From AP-15 sp963787425 (lineage in GTDB: Bacteria > Pseudomonadota > Alphaproteobacteria > ATCC43930 > CGMCC-115725): DNA of 64,000 bases. The stretch is from assembly GCA_963787425.1 (NCBI GenBank), contig CAWBCV010000002.1, positions 49,063 to 113,062 on the forward strand, read 5' to 3'. The translations under genes were made by a program, and so were the position numbers. The notes beneath the pieces were generated by a model. The model was not told the DNA's origin and did not search any database. It worked only from the letters and a program-made list of their open reading frames with translations. Below are positions 1-9,922 of this stretch, piece after piece (positions within the stretch are counted from its first letter, which is position 1; each line of letters starts with the position of its first letter).

Positions 1-40
1 GCGCCGCCGCACAAAAGGTCGCTTGAGGAGAAGAAGAGAA

Positions 41-1678
41 ATGGCTGCCAAAGAAGTCAAATTTCATGGCGACGCACGCGAGCGCATGCTGCGCGGCGTC
101 GACATCCTCGCCAATGCCGTCAAGGTGACGTTGGGCCCGAAGGGGCGTAATGTCGTCCTCGACAAATCGTTCGGCGCGCCGCGCATCACCAAAGACGGCG
201 TTACGGTCGCCAAAGAGATCGAGCTGCCCGACAAATTCGAGAATATGGGCGCCCAGATGGTGCGCGAGGTCGCATCGAAGACCAGCGATCAGGCGGGCGA
301 CGGAACCACGACTGCGACCCTTCTGGCCCAGGCGATCGTGCGCGAGGGAGCCAAGGCGGTCGCGGCCGGCATGAACCCGATGGATCTAAAGCGCGGCATC
401 GATGTCGCCGTCGCTGCTGTCGTCGAGGACATCAAAAAGCGTTCAAAGAAGATCTCGACGAACGAAGAGATCGCGCAGGTCGGCACAATTTCGGCCAATG
501 GCGAGCGCGAAGTCGGCGAGATGATCGCGCAGGCGATGCAAAAGGTCGGCAATGAGGGCGTGATTACGGTCGAAGAGGCGAAGAGCCTCGAGACCGAGCT
601 CGATGTCGTCGAAGGTATGCAGTTCGACCGCGGTTATCTCTCGCCCTATTTCGTCACCAATGCCGAGAAGATGATCGCCGAGCTGGAGAACCCCTACATC
701 TTGATCCACGAGAAGAAGCTCTCCGGCTTGCAGGCGATGCTGCCGGTGCTCGAGTCGGTGGTGCAGAGCGGCAAGCCTTTGCTTATCGTCGCCGAGGATG
801 TCGAGGGTGAGGCTCTCGCCACGTTGGTCGTCAACAAGCTGCGCGGCGGCCTCAAAGTGACCGCGGTCAAGGCGCCTGGCTTTGGCGACCGGCGCAAGGC
901 CATGCTCGAGGATATCGCGGTCCTGACCGCCGGGCAGGTCATCAGCGAAGATCTCGGCATCAAGCTTGAGAACGTCACGCTCGACATGCTGGGACAGGCG
1001 AAGCGCGTGCGCGTCGAAAAAGAGAACACGACGATCATCGACGGCGCGGGCAAGAAAGAGGACATCGAGGGCCGCATCGCGCAGATCAAGCAGCAGATCG
1101 AAGAGACGACCTCGGATTACGACCGCGAGAAATTGCAGGAGCGGCTGGCGAAGCTCGCCGGTGGCGTCGCTGTGATCCGCGTCGGCGGCGCAACCGAGGT
1201 CGAGGTCAAGGAGAAGAAGGACCGGGTCGACGACGCGATGCACGCGACCCGCGCCGCGGTTGAAGAAGGCGTAGTCGCCGGCGGCGGTGCGGCGCTGCTC
1301 TATGCGATCCGCGCTCTCGAGGGACTGAAGCCGACCAACAACGACCAAAAGGTGGGCATCGACATCGTCAAGAAGGCGCTGTCATACCCGGCCCGCCAGA
1401 TCGCCGAGAACTCCGGCACCGACGGGTCGATCATCGTCGGCAAGCTGCTCGACAGCACCGACCCGAACTACGGCTATGACGCTCAGAAGGGTGAGTTCAC
1501 CGACATGATCCGCTCGGGGATCATCGACCCGACCAAGGTCGTGCGGCATGCTCTGCAGGATGCCTCGTCAGTCGCGGGTTTGTTGATCACCACCGAAGCG
1601 ATGGTTGCCGAGAAGCCGGAGCCGAAGACCCCGCCGGCCATGCCGCCCGGCGGCGGAATGGGCGGAATGGACTTCTAA
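41..1678 (+). CDS. groEL: Chaperonin GroEL (Hsp60), 60 kDa subunit
   Basis: Cytosolic chaperonin subunit that forms the double heptameric ring and folds client proteins with GroES and ATP. The 545-residue product has the usual family length, the GDGTTTAT nucleotide-binding motif, the VVAGGG segment near residue 410 and the Gly/Met-rich tail ending GGMGGMDF. An in-frame ATG lies at 23, but the start at 41 (MAAKEVKF) matches the family N-terminus and is preceded by a GGAGAAG-type ribosome site. groES would be expected immediately upstream, outside the window. A strong hairpin terminator follows the stop, so this is the end of its transcript. Identity is certain. Confidence 0.98.
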   Translation: MAAKEVKFHGDARERMLRGVDILANAVKVTLGPKGRNVVLDKSFGAPRITKDGVTVAKEIELPDKFENMGAQMVREVASKTSDQAGDGTTTATLLAQAIVREGAKAVAAGMNPMDLKRGIDVAVAAVVEDIKKRSKKISTNEEIAQVGTISANGEREVGEMIAQAMQKVGNEGVITVEEAKSLETELDVVEGMQFDRGYLSPYFVTNAEKMIAELENPYILIHEKKLSGLQAMLPVLESVVQSGKPLLIVAEDVEGEALATLVVNKLRGGLKVTAVKAPGFGDRRKAMLEDIAVLTAGQVISEDLGIKLENVTLDMLGQAKRVRVEKENTTIIDGAGKKEDIEGRIAQIKQQIEETTSDYDREKLQERLAKLAGGVAVIRVGGATEVEVKEKKDRVDDAMHATRAAVEEGVVAGGGAALLYAIRALEGLKPTNNDQKVGIDIVKKALSYPARQIAENSGTDGSIIVGKLLDSTDPNYGYDAQKGEFTDMIRSGIIDPTKVVRHALQDASSVAGLLITTEAMVAEKPEPKTPPAMPPGGGMGGMDF

Positions 1679-1703
1679 TCCCGCTAATTGCTTGAATCAA
1701 GCC

Positions 1704-1737
1704 GCCCGTCCGTGGGAAACCGCGGGCGGGCGTTTTG
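1704..1737 (+). terminator. Rho-independent terminator of groEL
   Basis: A 12-bp GC-rich stem (arms 1704-1715 and 1720-1731, loop near GAAA, with G-T pairs) is followed by a short T-run at 1733-1736. It starts 25 bases after the groEL stop codon. Confidence 0.85.
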
Positions 1738-1823
1738 TTAAGCACGAGGATGGGTTGCATAAAGCCTGAAATGGATCAATCCTGGCCCGGTATCTGTTTT
1801 GCGTGCCGGGGAGAGGAGGTCCA

Positions 1824-2432
1824 ATGGGCGAAGTCATTCCGTTCCCGTCACGCAAATTTGCCGAAGCCGCGGTGGGGGCCGTCGCCAGGCGGCGCCCGCC
1901 GGCGACGGTTTTTCACGACCGCGGCTGGCGCATCCTCGAACTGCCGAGCAGCGGACAATATCTCGCAGTATCGAGCTATTGCCGCCGCGGTATCGTGGTC
2001 GGCCGCTTCGCTCCGCAGTCGGCTGCCGAGAACCATCACGAAGGCACCGAAATCGCCATCCTGACGCGCTGCGGCGCCGACGAGAAGCTGGCACGCTGCA
2101 CGATCGCCTGGCTGAATTCGAATGGGCCGCGAACCGCAATCCTCAGCTCCTTCGTCGTCGCCGCAGGGGGACGCTACCGATATTGGCGCGACGCGATCGT
2201 CGAAGTCGCGGCGATCGGCGGGACCAGGCTCGCCAGGCTGCTCGACGGCAGCATCGCTATCGCACGGGAACCCGAGCCGGTGCCGCTGCTGGATTTGTTC
2301 GCCCCGGTCAAAGAGGACCGGCGTCGCGCCACCTTCTACCGCCTGCCGCGCGAGATGCGCGCCGCCATTCTGCGCTGGGCTGATCCGCGGGCGGAATTTG
2401 GCGGATGGCCGGATCCGGCCTTGCGGCTTTAG
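1824..2432 (+). CDS. Conserved-looking hypothetical protein, 202 aa
   Basis: I do not recognise the family. The start at 1824 is chosen because a good GAGAGGAGG ribosome site sits 5-7 bases upstream and because it yields an N-terminus MGEVIPFPSRK, a short basic/proline pattern seen at the start of several alphaproteobacterial small cytosolic proteins. There is no signal peptide or membrane segment. The middle is a run of short beta-like stretches and the C-terminus is Arg-rich. It lies in its own interval after the groEL terminator and before the J-domain gene, same strand, so it could be co-transcribed with the cobalamin genes downstream. Codon use matches its neighbours. Confidence 0.6.
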   Translation: MGEVIPFPSRKFAEAAVGAVARRRPPATVFHDRGWRILELPSSGQYLAVSSYCRRGIVVGRFAPQSAAENHHEGTEIAILTRCGADEKLARCTIAWLNSNGPRTAILSSFVVAAGGRYRYWRDAIVEVAAIGGTRLARLLDGSIAIAREPEPVPLLDLFAPVKEDRRRATFYRLPREMRAAILRWADPRAEFGGWPDPALRL

Positions 2433-2545
2433 CCGGCATTCCGCGCTTGCGCTGCCGCAACCCTGCTCTGCTCAGCCGAACTGCCGATCCGCACGACACG
2501 CCGCATCCTTGCCAGCCGACGGCGCTCTGCCCATACTGAATCGCG

Positions 2546-3133
2546 ATGCGGCGTCTTTTGTCCGATCCGATTTTCGAGACGGCGGCCAACGCGCCGATGC
2601 GGCCGTGCGACCACCCCGGCTGCATCGGCGGCGGTGATTTCCGCGCGCCGAAATCCCGACTGGATCTGCACGATTATCACTGGTTCTGCCTCGAGCACGT
2701 GCGCGCCTACAACTCCGCGTGGAACTATTACGCTGGGATGAGCGATGCCGAGATCGAAGCCGAGATCCGGCACGACACCGTCTGGCAGCGCCCGAGCTGG
2801 CGGCTGGGCGATCGTCATGGCCCCGGGTACGCCGATCGGATCCGCGACCCTTTAGGCGTATTCGCCCGCGGTCCGGAGGGGGCGAGGGAGCGCAGCCGGC
2901 GCAATGGCGACCAGATGCGGGATCCGGCGCGGCGCGCGCTGTCGGCGCGCGAGCAAGCACTTGCCGTTTTCGAGATCGAGGCGCCCTTCACCTTGGTGCG
3001 CCTCAAGGCGCGGTATAAAGTCCTGGTCAAGCTGCATCATCCCGACGCCCATGGCGGCGACAAGGCAGCCGAGGAGAAGCTAAAGATCATCAATCAGGCT
3101 TATGCCACGCTGAAGGCCAGCTATTTCGCATGA
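2546..3133 (+). CDS. J-domain protein with N-terminal zinc-binding cysteines, upstream of cobS
   Basis: 195 residues. The last 60 residues form a J domain with the diagnostic HPD tripeptide at 165-167, so the protein should stimulate a DnaK-type ATPase. The N-terminal third has Cys21, Cys26, Cys48 and His51 in a Cx4C...CxxH arrangement that could bind one zinc. The J domain at the C-terminus and the lack of a Gly/Phe linker make it a small type III J protein. It is separated from cobS by 59 bases on the same strand. J proteins of this layout directly before cobS recur in alphaproteobacteria (from memory), which suggests assembly of the cobaltochelatase AAA+ complex, but that role is inference. 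Confidence 0.85.
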   Translation: MRRLLSDPIFETAANAPMRPCDHPGCIGGGDFRAPKSRLDLHDYHWFCLEHVRAYNSAWNYYAGMSDAEIEAEIRHDTVWQRPSWRLGDRHGPGYADRIRDPLGVFARGPEGARERSRRNGDQMRDPARRALSAREQALAVFEIEAPFTLVRLKARYKVLVKLHHPDAHGGDKAAEEKLKIINQAYATLKASYFA

Positions 3134-3192
3134 GCCTCGCGCTGCCGCACCTCGAACCCCATCCTGCTCCACCACTGGGATAAAAGCGAATA

Positions 3193-4197
3193 ATGCCATC
3201 CGTTCAGCCAACGGCTCCCGCCCCCGCCTTTCCTCTCGAACAGCCCGACATCACGATCTCGGTCCGTCAGACCTTCGGGATCAACAGCGATCTCCAGGTC
3301 CCGGCGTTCAGCCAGGCGAGCGAGCATGTCCCTGATCTGGACGATGCCTATCGTTTCGATCGAGATACCACATTGGCGATCCTCGCCGGGTTTGCCTTCA
3401 ACCGTCGCGTGATGATCCAGGGCTACCACGGCACCGGCAAATCGACCCATGTCGAGCAGGTCGCCGCCCGGCTCAATTGGCCATGCATCCGCGTCAACCT
3501 CGACAGCCACATCAGCCGGATCGATCTGGTCGGCAAGGACGCGATCGTATTGCGCGACAACAAGCAGGTCACCGAATTCCGCGAGGGTCTTCTGCCCTGG
3601 GCGTTGCAGCATCCGGTCGCGTTGTGCTTCGACGAATACGATGCCGGGCGCCCCGACGTTATGTTCGTCATCCAGCGCGTGCTGGAGGTCGAGGGCAAGC
3701 TGACCCTGCTCGACCAGAACCGGGTGATCCGGCCGCATTCCTACTTCCGGCTGTTCTCGACGGCGAACACCGTCGGACTCGGGGACACCACCGGCCTCTA
3801 TCACGGAACGCAGCAGATCAACCAGGGCCAGATGGACCGCTGGAACATTGTCGCGACACTGAATTATCTGCCGCACGACGCCGAGGTCGACATCGTGCTG
3901 GCGAAAGTGCCGAGCTACGACAATGACGAAGACCGGCGGACGATCAGCGCGATGGTGGCACTGGCCGATCTGACCCGTGCCGGTTTCATCAACGGCGACA
4001 TTTCGACCGTCATGTCGCCGCGCACAGTCATGACCTGGGCTGAGAACGCCCGCATTTTCGGCGATCTGGCTTTTGGTTTCAGGCTGACCTTCCTCAATAA
4101 ATGCGACGAGACGGAGCGCCCGACGGTGGCCGAATACTACCAGCGCTGCTTCGGCACCGAGCTGGCGGAGACCGGCGTCAACGCGACGTTGATGTAG
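3193..4197 (+). CDS. cobS: Aerobic cobaltochelatase subunit CobS (AAA+ ATPase)
   Basis: CobS is the MoxR-type AAA+ ATPase that, with CobT and CobN, inserts cobalt into hydrogenobyrinate a,c-diamide in the aerobic cobalamin pathway. The 334-residue product has Walker A GYHGTGKST at 77-85, Walker B LCFDEYD at 144-150 and the sensor region FSTANTVG, and matches the usual length of about 330. The N-terminal ~50 residues are the typical CobS extension. cobT follows after a 136-base gap carrying a palindrome. No cobN occurs in the window, so the large subunit must be encoded elsewhere. Function is confident from family identity. Confidence 0.96.
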   Translation: MPSVQPTAPAPAFPLEQPDITISVRQTFGINSDLQVPAFSQASEHVPDLDDAYRFDRDTTLAILAGFAFNRRVMIQGYHGTGKSTHVEQVAARLNWPCIRVNLDSHISRIDLVGKDAIVLRDNKQVTEFREGLLPWALQHPVALCFDEYDAGRPDVMFVIQRVLEVEGKLTLLDQNRVIRPHSYFRLFSTANTVGLGDTTGLYHGTQQINQGQMDRWNIVATLNYLPHDAEVDIVLAKVPSYDNDEDRRTISAMVALADLTRAGFINGDISTVMSPRTVMTWAENARIFGDLAFGFRLTFLNKCDETERPTVAEYYQRCFGTELAETGVNATLM

Positions 4198-4231
4198 GAG
4201 GTCCTCGCTTGCCGCCCCTCACTCTCCCTGT

Positions 4232-4283
4232 CGCCCCCACCCTTCCCTCCCCCGCGAGCGGAGGAGGGTTAGGGAGGGGGGCG
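4232..4283. repeat. Intergenic palindromic element between cobS and cobT
   Basis: A C-rich arm (CCCCCACCCTTCCCTCCCCC) is followed by GAGCGGAGG and a G-rich arm, giving an imperfect inverted repeat able to fold into a long hairpin. It resembles the dispersed pyrimidine/purine palindromes of Rhizobiales genomes. It is in the untranslated gap of the cobST operon, where it could affect mRNA stability; that effect is inference. Confidence 0.55.
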
Positions 4284-4333
4284 GCCGCCGGTGAGAGGCG
4301 ACGCCTGTTTTTCAGCCCGGTTGGTCGCAACTG

Positions 4334-6181
4334 ATGGCCCAGGAGTTTTCCCCGACCGAGATTTTCAAGCGCGCGACCGCGGCGACGTTGCGGGCGATCG
4401 CCGAGCGCGACGATGTGACCGTGGGCTTCGGGCCGGAACCGGCCGGCCAGAGCGGCGCGCGGGTGCGCCTGCCGAACCCGCCGCGCGACCTCCCGGCCGA
4501 AGAGGCGGCGCAGTTGCGCGGCGCCGCCGACAGCGTGGCGTTGCGGCTGCGCTATCACGACGACGCGGTGCACAGCAAGCGCGTGCCGAGCGGGCCCCTC
4601 GCCAGGGCAGTGTTCGACGCGGTCGAGCAGGCGCGGGTCGAGGCGCTGGGTTCGCGGCGCATGGCCGGCGTCGCGTCAAATCTGGACGCGATGCTCGACG
4701 AGCAGTATCGCCGGCAAGGTTATGAGCGGATCACCGAGCGCACCGAGAGTACCATGGCCGAGGCGGTGCGTCTGCTGACCCGCGAGGCATTGACGAGAGA
4801 GCGGCCGCCGCCCGCGGCGCGGCGCGTGGTCGATCTGTGGCGCCCTTGGCTCGAATCGCGTATCGGCAAGGATTTCGGCGAGCTCGACCGTGCGATTCTC
4901 GATCAGGACGCCTATGCGCGGGCCACTCGCAAGCTGCTGCAGGACCTCGATATCGATTTCGGCGAAGCCGATGGGTCGGAGGACACGGAAGAGCAGCAGG
5001 GCGGCGAGGAGTTGGAGAGCGAGAACCAGAGCGAGGGCGAAGGCGCCACTGCCGGCGCCCAGGCTTCGGACGAGGGCTCGCCCGCGGAGGGCGCGGCCGA
5101 AGACGCGCAAGACGCCGCCGAGGCCGGCGACGGCGAGATGATGCCGGGTTCGAGCGACGACGATCCGGGCCGCCCGGGCCGCCCCGGGCAGATGCCGCGC
5201 GGCCGCAACGACGACACAGCGGTCTACCGTGCCTTCAGCGTCGCTTCGGACGAGGTCATCGAGGCCGATCAGCTGTGCGACGCCGACGAGCTGTCGCGGC
5301 TGCGCCATCTCCTCGATCAGCAGCTGGCGCATCTGCAGAGCGTCATCGCGCGCCTTGCCAATCGATTGCAACGTAAGTTGATGGCGAAGCAAACCCGCGC
5401 TTGGGAATTCGACCTCGACGAGGGCCTCCTCGATGCCGGCCGCCTGTCGCGCGTCGTCGCCAACCCGGTCCTGCCCTTGGCCTACAAGCGCGAGCGCGAG
5501 ACCGAATTCCGCGACACCGTCGTGAGCCTTTTGATCGACAATTCGGGGTCGATGCGGGGCCGGCCGATCACTGTCGCGGCAATGAGCGCCGACATCCTCG
5601 CGCGCACCCTGGAGCGCTGCGGCGTCAAAGTCGAGATCCTCGGCTTTACGACGCGCGCCTGGAAGGGTGGCCAGTCGCGCGAACGCTGGATTGCGGCCGG
5701 CAAGCCGCCCAACCCCGGGCGGCTCAACGATCTGCGCCACATCGTCTACAAACCGGCCGACGCCCCCTGGCGGCGCGCCCGGCGCAGCCTCGGGCTGATG
5801 CTGCGCGAGGGTATCCTAAAGGAGAACATCGACGGCGAGGCGCTGATCTGGGCGCATGACCGGCTGCGCGGGCGCTCCGAGCAGCGCCGCATCCTGATGG
5901 TGATCTCCGACGGCGCCCCGGTCGACGATTCGACGCTATCCGTCAACCCCGGCAACTACCTCGAAAAGCACCTGCGCGAGGTGATCCACGACATCGAGCG
6001 CCTCGGTGAAGTGGAGCTGACGGCGATCGGCATCGGCCACGACGTGACCCGCTATTACCGCCGCGCCGTTACGATCGTCGACGCCGAGCAACTCGGCGGC
6101 GTCATGCTCGAGCGCCTCGCCGAACTGTTCGACGAAGACCGCGGCGCCAACACCCGCGTCCGCAGCCGCCGCGCTGCGTGA
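4334..6181 (+). CDS. cobT: Aerobic cobaltochelatase subunit CobT
   Basis: CobT partners CobS in the CobNST cobaltochelatase. The 615-residue product has the family's three parts: an N-terminal helical region to about residue 210, a strongly acidic low-complexity stretch (about 213-295, rich in Glu, Asp, Gly and Ala) and a C-terminal von Willebrand A domain whose metal-ion site reads DNSGS at 402-406, followed by the usual FTTRAWKGG segment. It is intact and of normal length (about 600-630). The ATG at 4334 follows the palindromic gap after cobS with only a modest ribosome site. The acidic region also generates a long antisense open frame, which I regard as a shadow. Confidence 0.96.
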   Translation: MAQEFSPTEIFKRATAATLRAIAERDDVTVGFGPEPAGQSGARVRLPNPPRDLPAEEAAQLRGAADSVALRLRYHDDAVHSKRVPSGPLARAVFDAVEQARVEALGSRRMAGVASNLDAMLDEQYRRQGYERITERTESTMAEAVRLLTREALTRERPPPAARRVVDLWRPWLESRIGKDFGELDRAILDQDAYARATRKLLQDLDIDFGEADGSEDTEEQQGGEELESENQSEGEGATAGAQASDEGSPAEGAAEDAQDAAEAGDGEMMPGSSDDDPGRPGRPGQMPRGRNDDTAVYRAFSVASDEVIEADQLCDADELSRLRHLLDQQLAHLQSVIARLANRLQRKLMAKQTRAWEFDLDEGLLDAGRLSRVVANPVLPLAYKRERETEFRDTVVSLLIDNSGSMRGRPITVAAMSADILARTLERCGVKVEILGFTTRAWKGGQSRERWIAAGKPPNPGRLNDLRHIVYKPADAPWRRARRSLGLMLREGILKENIDGEALIWAHDRLRGRSEQRRILMVISDGAPVDDSTLSVNPGNYLEKHLREVIHDIERLGEVELTAIGIGHDVTRYYRRAVTIVDAEQLGGVMLERLAELFDEDRGANTRVRSRRAA

Positions 6182-6225
6182 GCTGAGCCTGATTCGCAAT
6201 TCGGCAGCAGACGGAAGGGGAAGCC

Positions 6226-7167
6226 ATGCCCAACCGCATCAACCGTGCCATCGAACTGTTGGAGCAGGATCAGGCGATCTATTACACCGGCGGCCACAGC
6301 GGCCACGTGCTGACCTATGCGCAGGGGCGCGAGGACGCGCATGTCTGGGCTGATTACATCAATATTGGGATGGAGCACGGGGCGTTCGACATAGCGGGCC
6401 TCGCCGAATACATGCGCGGCCTCGTCGAGGCCGGCCCGACGCACTCGGGTCACCGCACGCCGACGGTCATCGTCGAGGCGCCGGTCAACGGCACGGATGC
6501 TGCTAATGTCCGCTTCAATGCGTGGCAGTTCCGCCAGATCCTCGGCCGCGGTGTGCACGGCGTGCTGCTGTGCCAGGCGGAATTGGCGGCGGCGGTCCAC
6601 GCCTTTGTCGAAAGCTGCCGCTATCCGCACCAGGCGGCCGGGGTCGATCGGTCTCTGCCCTCGCCGGCCGAGCGAATGCGCGGGGCGAGCGGACAGGCGA
6701 GCGACGGCCGCCTCGGGACGGGCACGCGCGGACGCGGCTCGGAAGCAACTGCGGCCCCGGTATGGGGGGTTTCGCCGGAGGAGTACTTGCAGCGCTGCGA
6801 TCCCTGTCCGCTCAACCGCAACGGCGAATTGCTGCTCGGCGTCAAGCTCGAAAGCCCGGAAGGGATTGCCCATTGCGAGGAAATCCTCGAAGTGCCGGGT
6901 CTCGGTTTCGCCGAATTGGGACCGGGCGATCTGGGATTGGCGCTCGGCTATCTTTCAGTCCCGCGCGACCCGTATCCGCCCGACATGAAACAGGCGCGCG
7001 AGCGTGTCTTCGCGGCCTGCCGGAAAAACTGCGTGCCGTTTCTCGAAACCTGCTCGCCCGAGAACATCGTCGCCAAACTCGACGAGGGCGTGCGCGTCAT
7101 CGCCGGCCACCGCGAGGAAACGGCGCGGATCGGCCGGGCACACCAGAAACGCACAATGCCGGTATAG
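6226..7167 (+). CDS. HpcH/HpaI-family aldolase/citrate lyase-type protein
   Basis: 313 residues of the class II pyruvate-aldolase (HpcH/HpaI) TIM-barrel family: the segment around VIVEAPVN, the acidic metal-site region near KLESPEG and the GPGD motif near residue 230 are all present. Such enzymes cleave 4-hydroxy-2-oxo acids to pyruvate plus an aldehyde using a divalent metal. The substrate is not deducible. A loop of about 50 residues rich in Gly, Arg and Ser (about 140-190) precedes APVWG. The ribosome site AAGGGGA is six bases before the ATG. It follows cobT by 44 bases on the same strand, but no link to cobalamin synthesis is obvious. Confidence 0.85.
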   Translation: MPNRINRAIELLEQDQAIYYTGGHSGHVLTYAQGREDAHVWADYINIGMEHGAFDIAGLAEYMRGLVEAGPTHSGHRTPTVIVEAPVNGTDAANVRFNAWQFRQILGRGVHGVLLCQAELAAAVHAFVESCRYPHQAAGVDRSLPSPAERMRGASGQASDGRLGTGTRGRGSEATAAPVWGVSPEEYLQRCDPCPLNRNGELLLGVKLESPEGIAHCEEILEVPGLGFAELGPGDLGLALGYLSVPRDPYPPDMKQARERVFAACRKNCVPFLETCSPENIVAKLDEGVRVIAGHREETARIGRAHQKRTMPV

Positions 7168-7414
7168 AATTGCGGTTCGTTACCGCGAGCAAGGGAAAAT
7201 CGGATATTTTTTACGCCGCCCTCTCAAGGTTGGGTCGTAGTGTCTGGGCAAGGTGGAAATACAGCGGTAACTTTATGCAGCTCGTTGCCCTCAGAAGCAC
7301 TGGTTGTGCGCATCGGCGGGGGTTTGTTCACGCTAAAGAGATCGATCGTCTGTTGTACCTTTGATGTGGGCACCTTGCTTACAGTGAACGTACCACATGC
7401 CATTTAGGTGCTCC

Positions 7415-8777
7415 TTACTTGGGAATATTCAGGTCTTCTAGAGCGCGCCGACGGATTGGTTTGAGATCCCCTTCGGAAGTATCGCCATTTGCGAAAGCCG
7501 CCGGCGGATAACGTTTGCCACCGAGAAAACTCTCCGGCCACTTATCCAGCCACTCCTGAAGCTTATCGTAATTCGTCGTTTCTACCTTTCCACCCGGATA
7601 GAGCCAGGCGGCGATCCGGGTTGCGCTCTCGGTGCTGGCGAATGTGAGAGATCGCAGCGGGTCCACCAGGGCCTCGGAAGTCGGGGTCGTCCTTGTAGAC
7701 ATCCGACAAATCGTCTTCGCGGTCGCCAGCAACGAGAGCAACTGGGGCGGGCTGCAAAAAGCGTTGGTTCGCGGCCCTCAGCCGCTCGTTTTTGGAAAAG
7801 GCGTATTCGAGGTCTTCGCGGATTTGGCGGCGAAGCTCGACGAGTTCGGGATCGTCTTTGGGTTTCCCCGTCAGCCTCGCCTCCTTGTATTTCTGGCCTT
7901 TCGTCAAGGCCCGCAGCAGATGCAGACGGCCGTCCGCGTCCGGGCCGATTTCGTTGAGGAGCTCCAGCGCCGCCCGATAACCGCCCGGGACCCGGCCAGA
8001 CAGACGAAGGGCGACTGCGTCACCGATGATCGCGTCGAGAACTGTTGGATCGGCCTTGTCCCTGGCTTGCAGAGCCGACTCGGCAACGACCTCAGCGATG
8101 GTTTTGTAGTCCGCCCCGGCGGCGTAGAAGACGCGCGCGGCTTCGAGCAGCAATCTTGGATCGGCCCGGCGTGCTCTGGTTTCACTCACCGCTATCTCGT
8201 ACTCCGCATGCTGGCGGTTCATTCTCGGTGGCGGATCCGCTCCGCCGGCCTCCGCCGGCGGGGCCTCGGCAGCGCTTATGGGACGGGGGATGCCAAAAAT
8301 GAACCCGAGCATCGCACCGGCGAGACCCGCGGCCATGCTGATCAACAACACGCCCCCAACGGCGCGCGCCACCTGAAGGATCAGGAAGCCGGCGAAGACC
8401 ACCCAGGCCTGCCATTTCGAAATATCGGTGGTTAGGAGCCACTGGTCCTTCAGCCCTTTCGCTACGTCAGCCTGCAGCGTGTATAACCATGCCGTACGGA
8501 TCACGCCCGCGCCCGCCGCCCACACCGTGGCCACCACAGCGAAGACCAGCATCGCGGCAATGAGCAGACTTAAAGTCTGCGCCGTTGCCCGGTCGGTGTT
8601 GAACCCGACGAAATCCGGGTGCAGCGCGTGCCACACTGCATCCCAGATGTGACGGATGATACCTCCTCGGTTGGTGGAACCGTTTCCTGCAGATCCGCTA
8701 AGTGCTCCGAAGCTCCTGACCACGAGCACCAGAGCCAGGAGCAACATTAGAGCAGTAATTACGAGCACTATGAGCAC
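7415..8777 (-). pseudogene. Frameshifted membrane protein with LGFIFGIPR motif
   Basis: Two overlapping minus-strand frames (7563-8777 and 7415-7741) read as one protein of about 453 residues if a single base is removed near 7674-7680, joining ...DDPDF to EALVDPL.... The start is probably the GTG at 8777. The N-terminal half has about four hydrophobic segments (residues 1-22, about 70-92, then two between 125 and 165) ending in LGFIFGIPR; the rest is a soluble alpha-helical domain, perhaps TPR-like. I recognise the glycine-rich FGIPR motif from uncharacterised bacterial membrane proteins but cannot assign a function. It lies 67 bases after the next gene on the same strand, so the two are probably one operon. 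Either recently inactivated or a sequencing error. Confidence 0.6.
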
Positions 8778-8844
8778 GGGTGCGCTCGCTCAAAGCCGCA
8801 TCATTGGTTTGCTTGACGCTGTTGTCATCCGAGCTTTGCGCAGA

Positions 8845-9755
8845 CTAGGTTGCGTGATCGGCCTTTCCGGGTCGTACTGTGAGATCGCCGGTTAGCTTGG
8901 CTCCAATTCGCGGCTCCAACGGGACGCTAGTAAGGGCGGTATCGCATGGGCCAGAATTGCCGGTACAATTGATCAATTGTACGTGGACGCGAAGCGGGCT
9001 TGTTCGTCTGTACTTGAAATATTCATCCGGTATCGTGGCGTATCGGCGCTCGCTCGGCTGCCCGCCAATCCTGTAACCGTCACATAAAAAATTCCGCGGT
9101 GGGCAATCCTCATTTTTGCCGGCGGGTGTACAATTCTCTGGCAGTTCTTGAACGGAGGTGTTGCCGGGACAAAAACTGATGTCCGCGGAGGTGACGACAG
9201 CTGGCGAGCCACCGACGGTTCGCAGCGTCAGATACAGCACCCGTTTGCCCTTATGTCGCCTGTCCGGATCTGGCGCTACCGACATCGATGCAATCGTGAT
9301 CCTCGCCTCCGCCGGAGGCGGCAGAGGCGCGGGAGGCAGCGGAAGAGCCCGAGCCTGCTCCGTCTTGAGGTGGTTTACTACTACTATTTGGCTAACGAAG
9401 TTATTAACCTCAGAAATATCGCGGTGAACGCTATTTTGTATATTACTAACACGGTTTTCAAAGCTGGTGTTTTGCTTGTAATTGCCTCCTGAGTATCCTT
9501 AATTTGTTGGCTGAATTCATTAACATTGGTCTCGATGCCCATCATTCTTTTCTCTATGCTGGTTGACGGGGTTCCGGCGCTACGGCCGATTTGACTGAAC
9601 GGCACGGCAAGCGCAAAGCCGGCACCCGCGCCGATGATCAGAAAGCCCAAAGCCGTTCTGTTCCCGACCCGCCAGAAGATTGCTGCAAGCAGCAAAGCCG
9701 CCAGCGCCAAGTTGATGCCGGTCATGATGACCGCCGCGCTATCCTGCCCAGACAC
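8845..9755 (-). pseudogene. Frameshifted membrane-anchored coiled-coil protein with Cys-rich C-terminal domain
   Basis: The frame starting at the GTG at 9755 encodes two transmembrane helices (about 10-30 and 35-55) and then a coiled coil. Near 9480-9495 coding sense moves to another frame, which continues the coiled coil (ENRVSNIQNSV, then DISEVNNFVSQIVVVN), runs through a Pro/Ala-rich linker and ends as a beta-rich domain with at least six cysteines, stopping at 8845. The continuity of heptads across the break is the reason for treating these as one gene of about 303 residues. The topology suggests an extracytoplasmic domain. No family recognised. It lies upstream of, and probably in one transcript with, the membrane protein ending at 7415. 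Confidence 0.55.
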
Positions 9756-9922
9756 TCCTTCTACCCCTCTCGATGGATGATGCTTCGCGCTGGCTCACCC
9801 CAACCAAAAGGCGGGAATGCCTTACCGGCTATCCGCTCGAAAAGCTAATCTTCGAACCCGGCACCGGTCAATAGTTCGAAACACCTATGTCGGCGCGGTT
9901 TTGAGAAGAGACATAATCATCT

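Noticed and set aside
9885..9922. C-terminal tail of the long symporter frame ending at 9885
   Set aside because: It is Arg-rich and not membrane-like; the true C-terminal helices are in the other frame ending at 9923.
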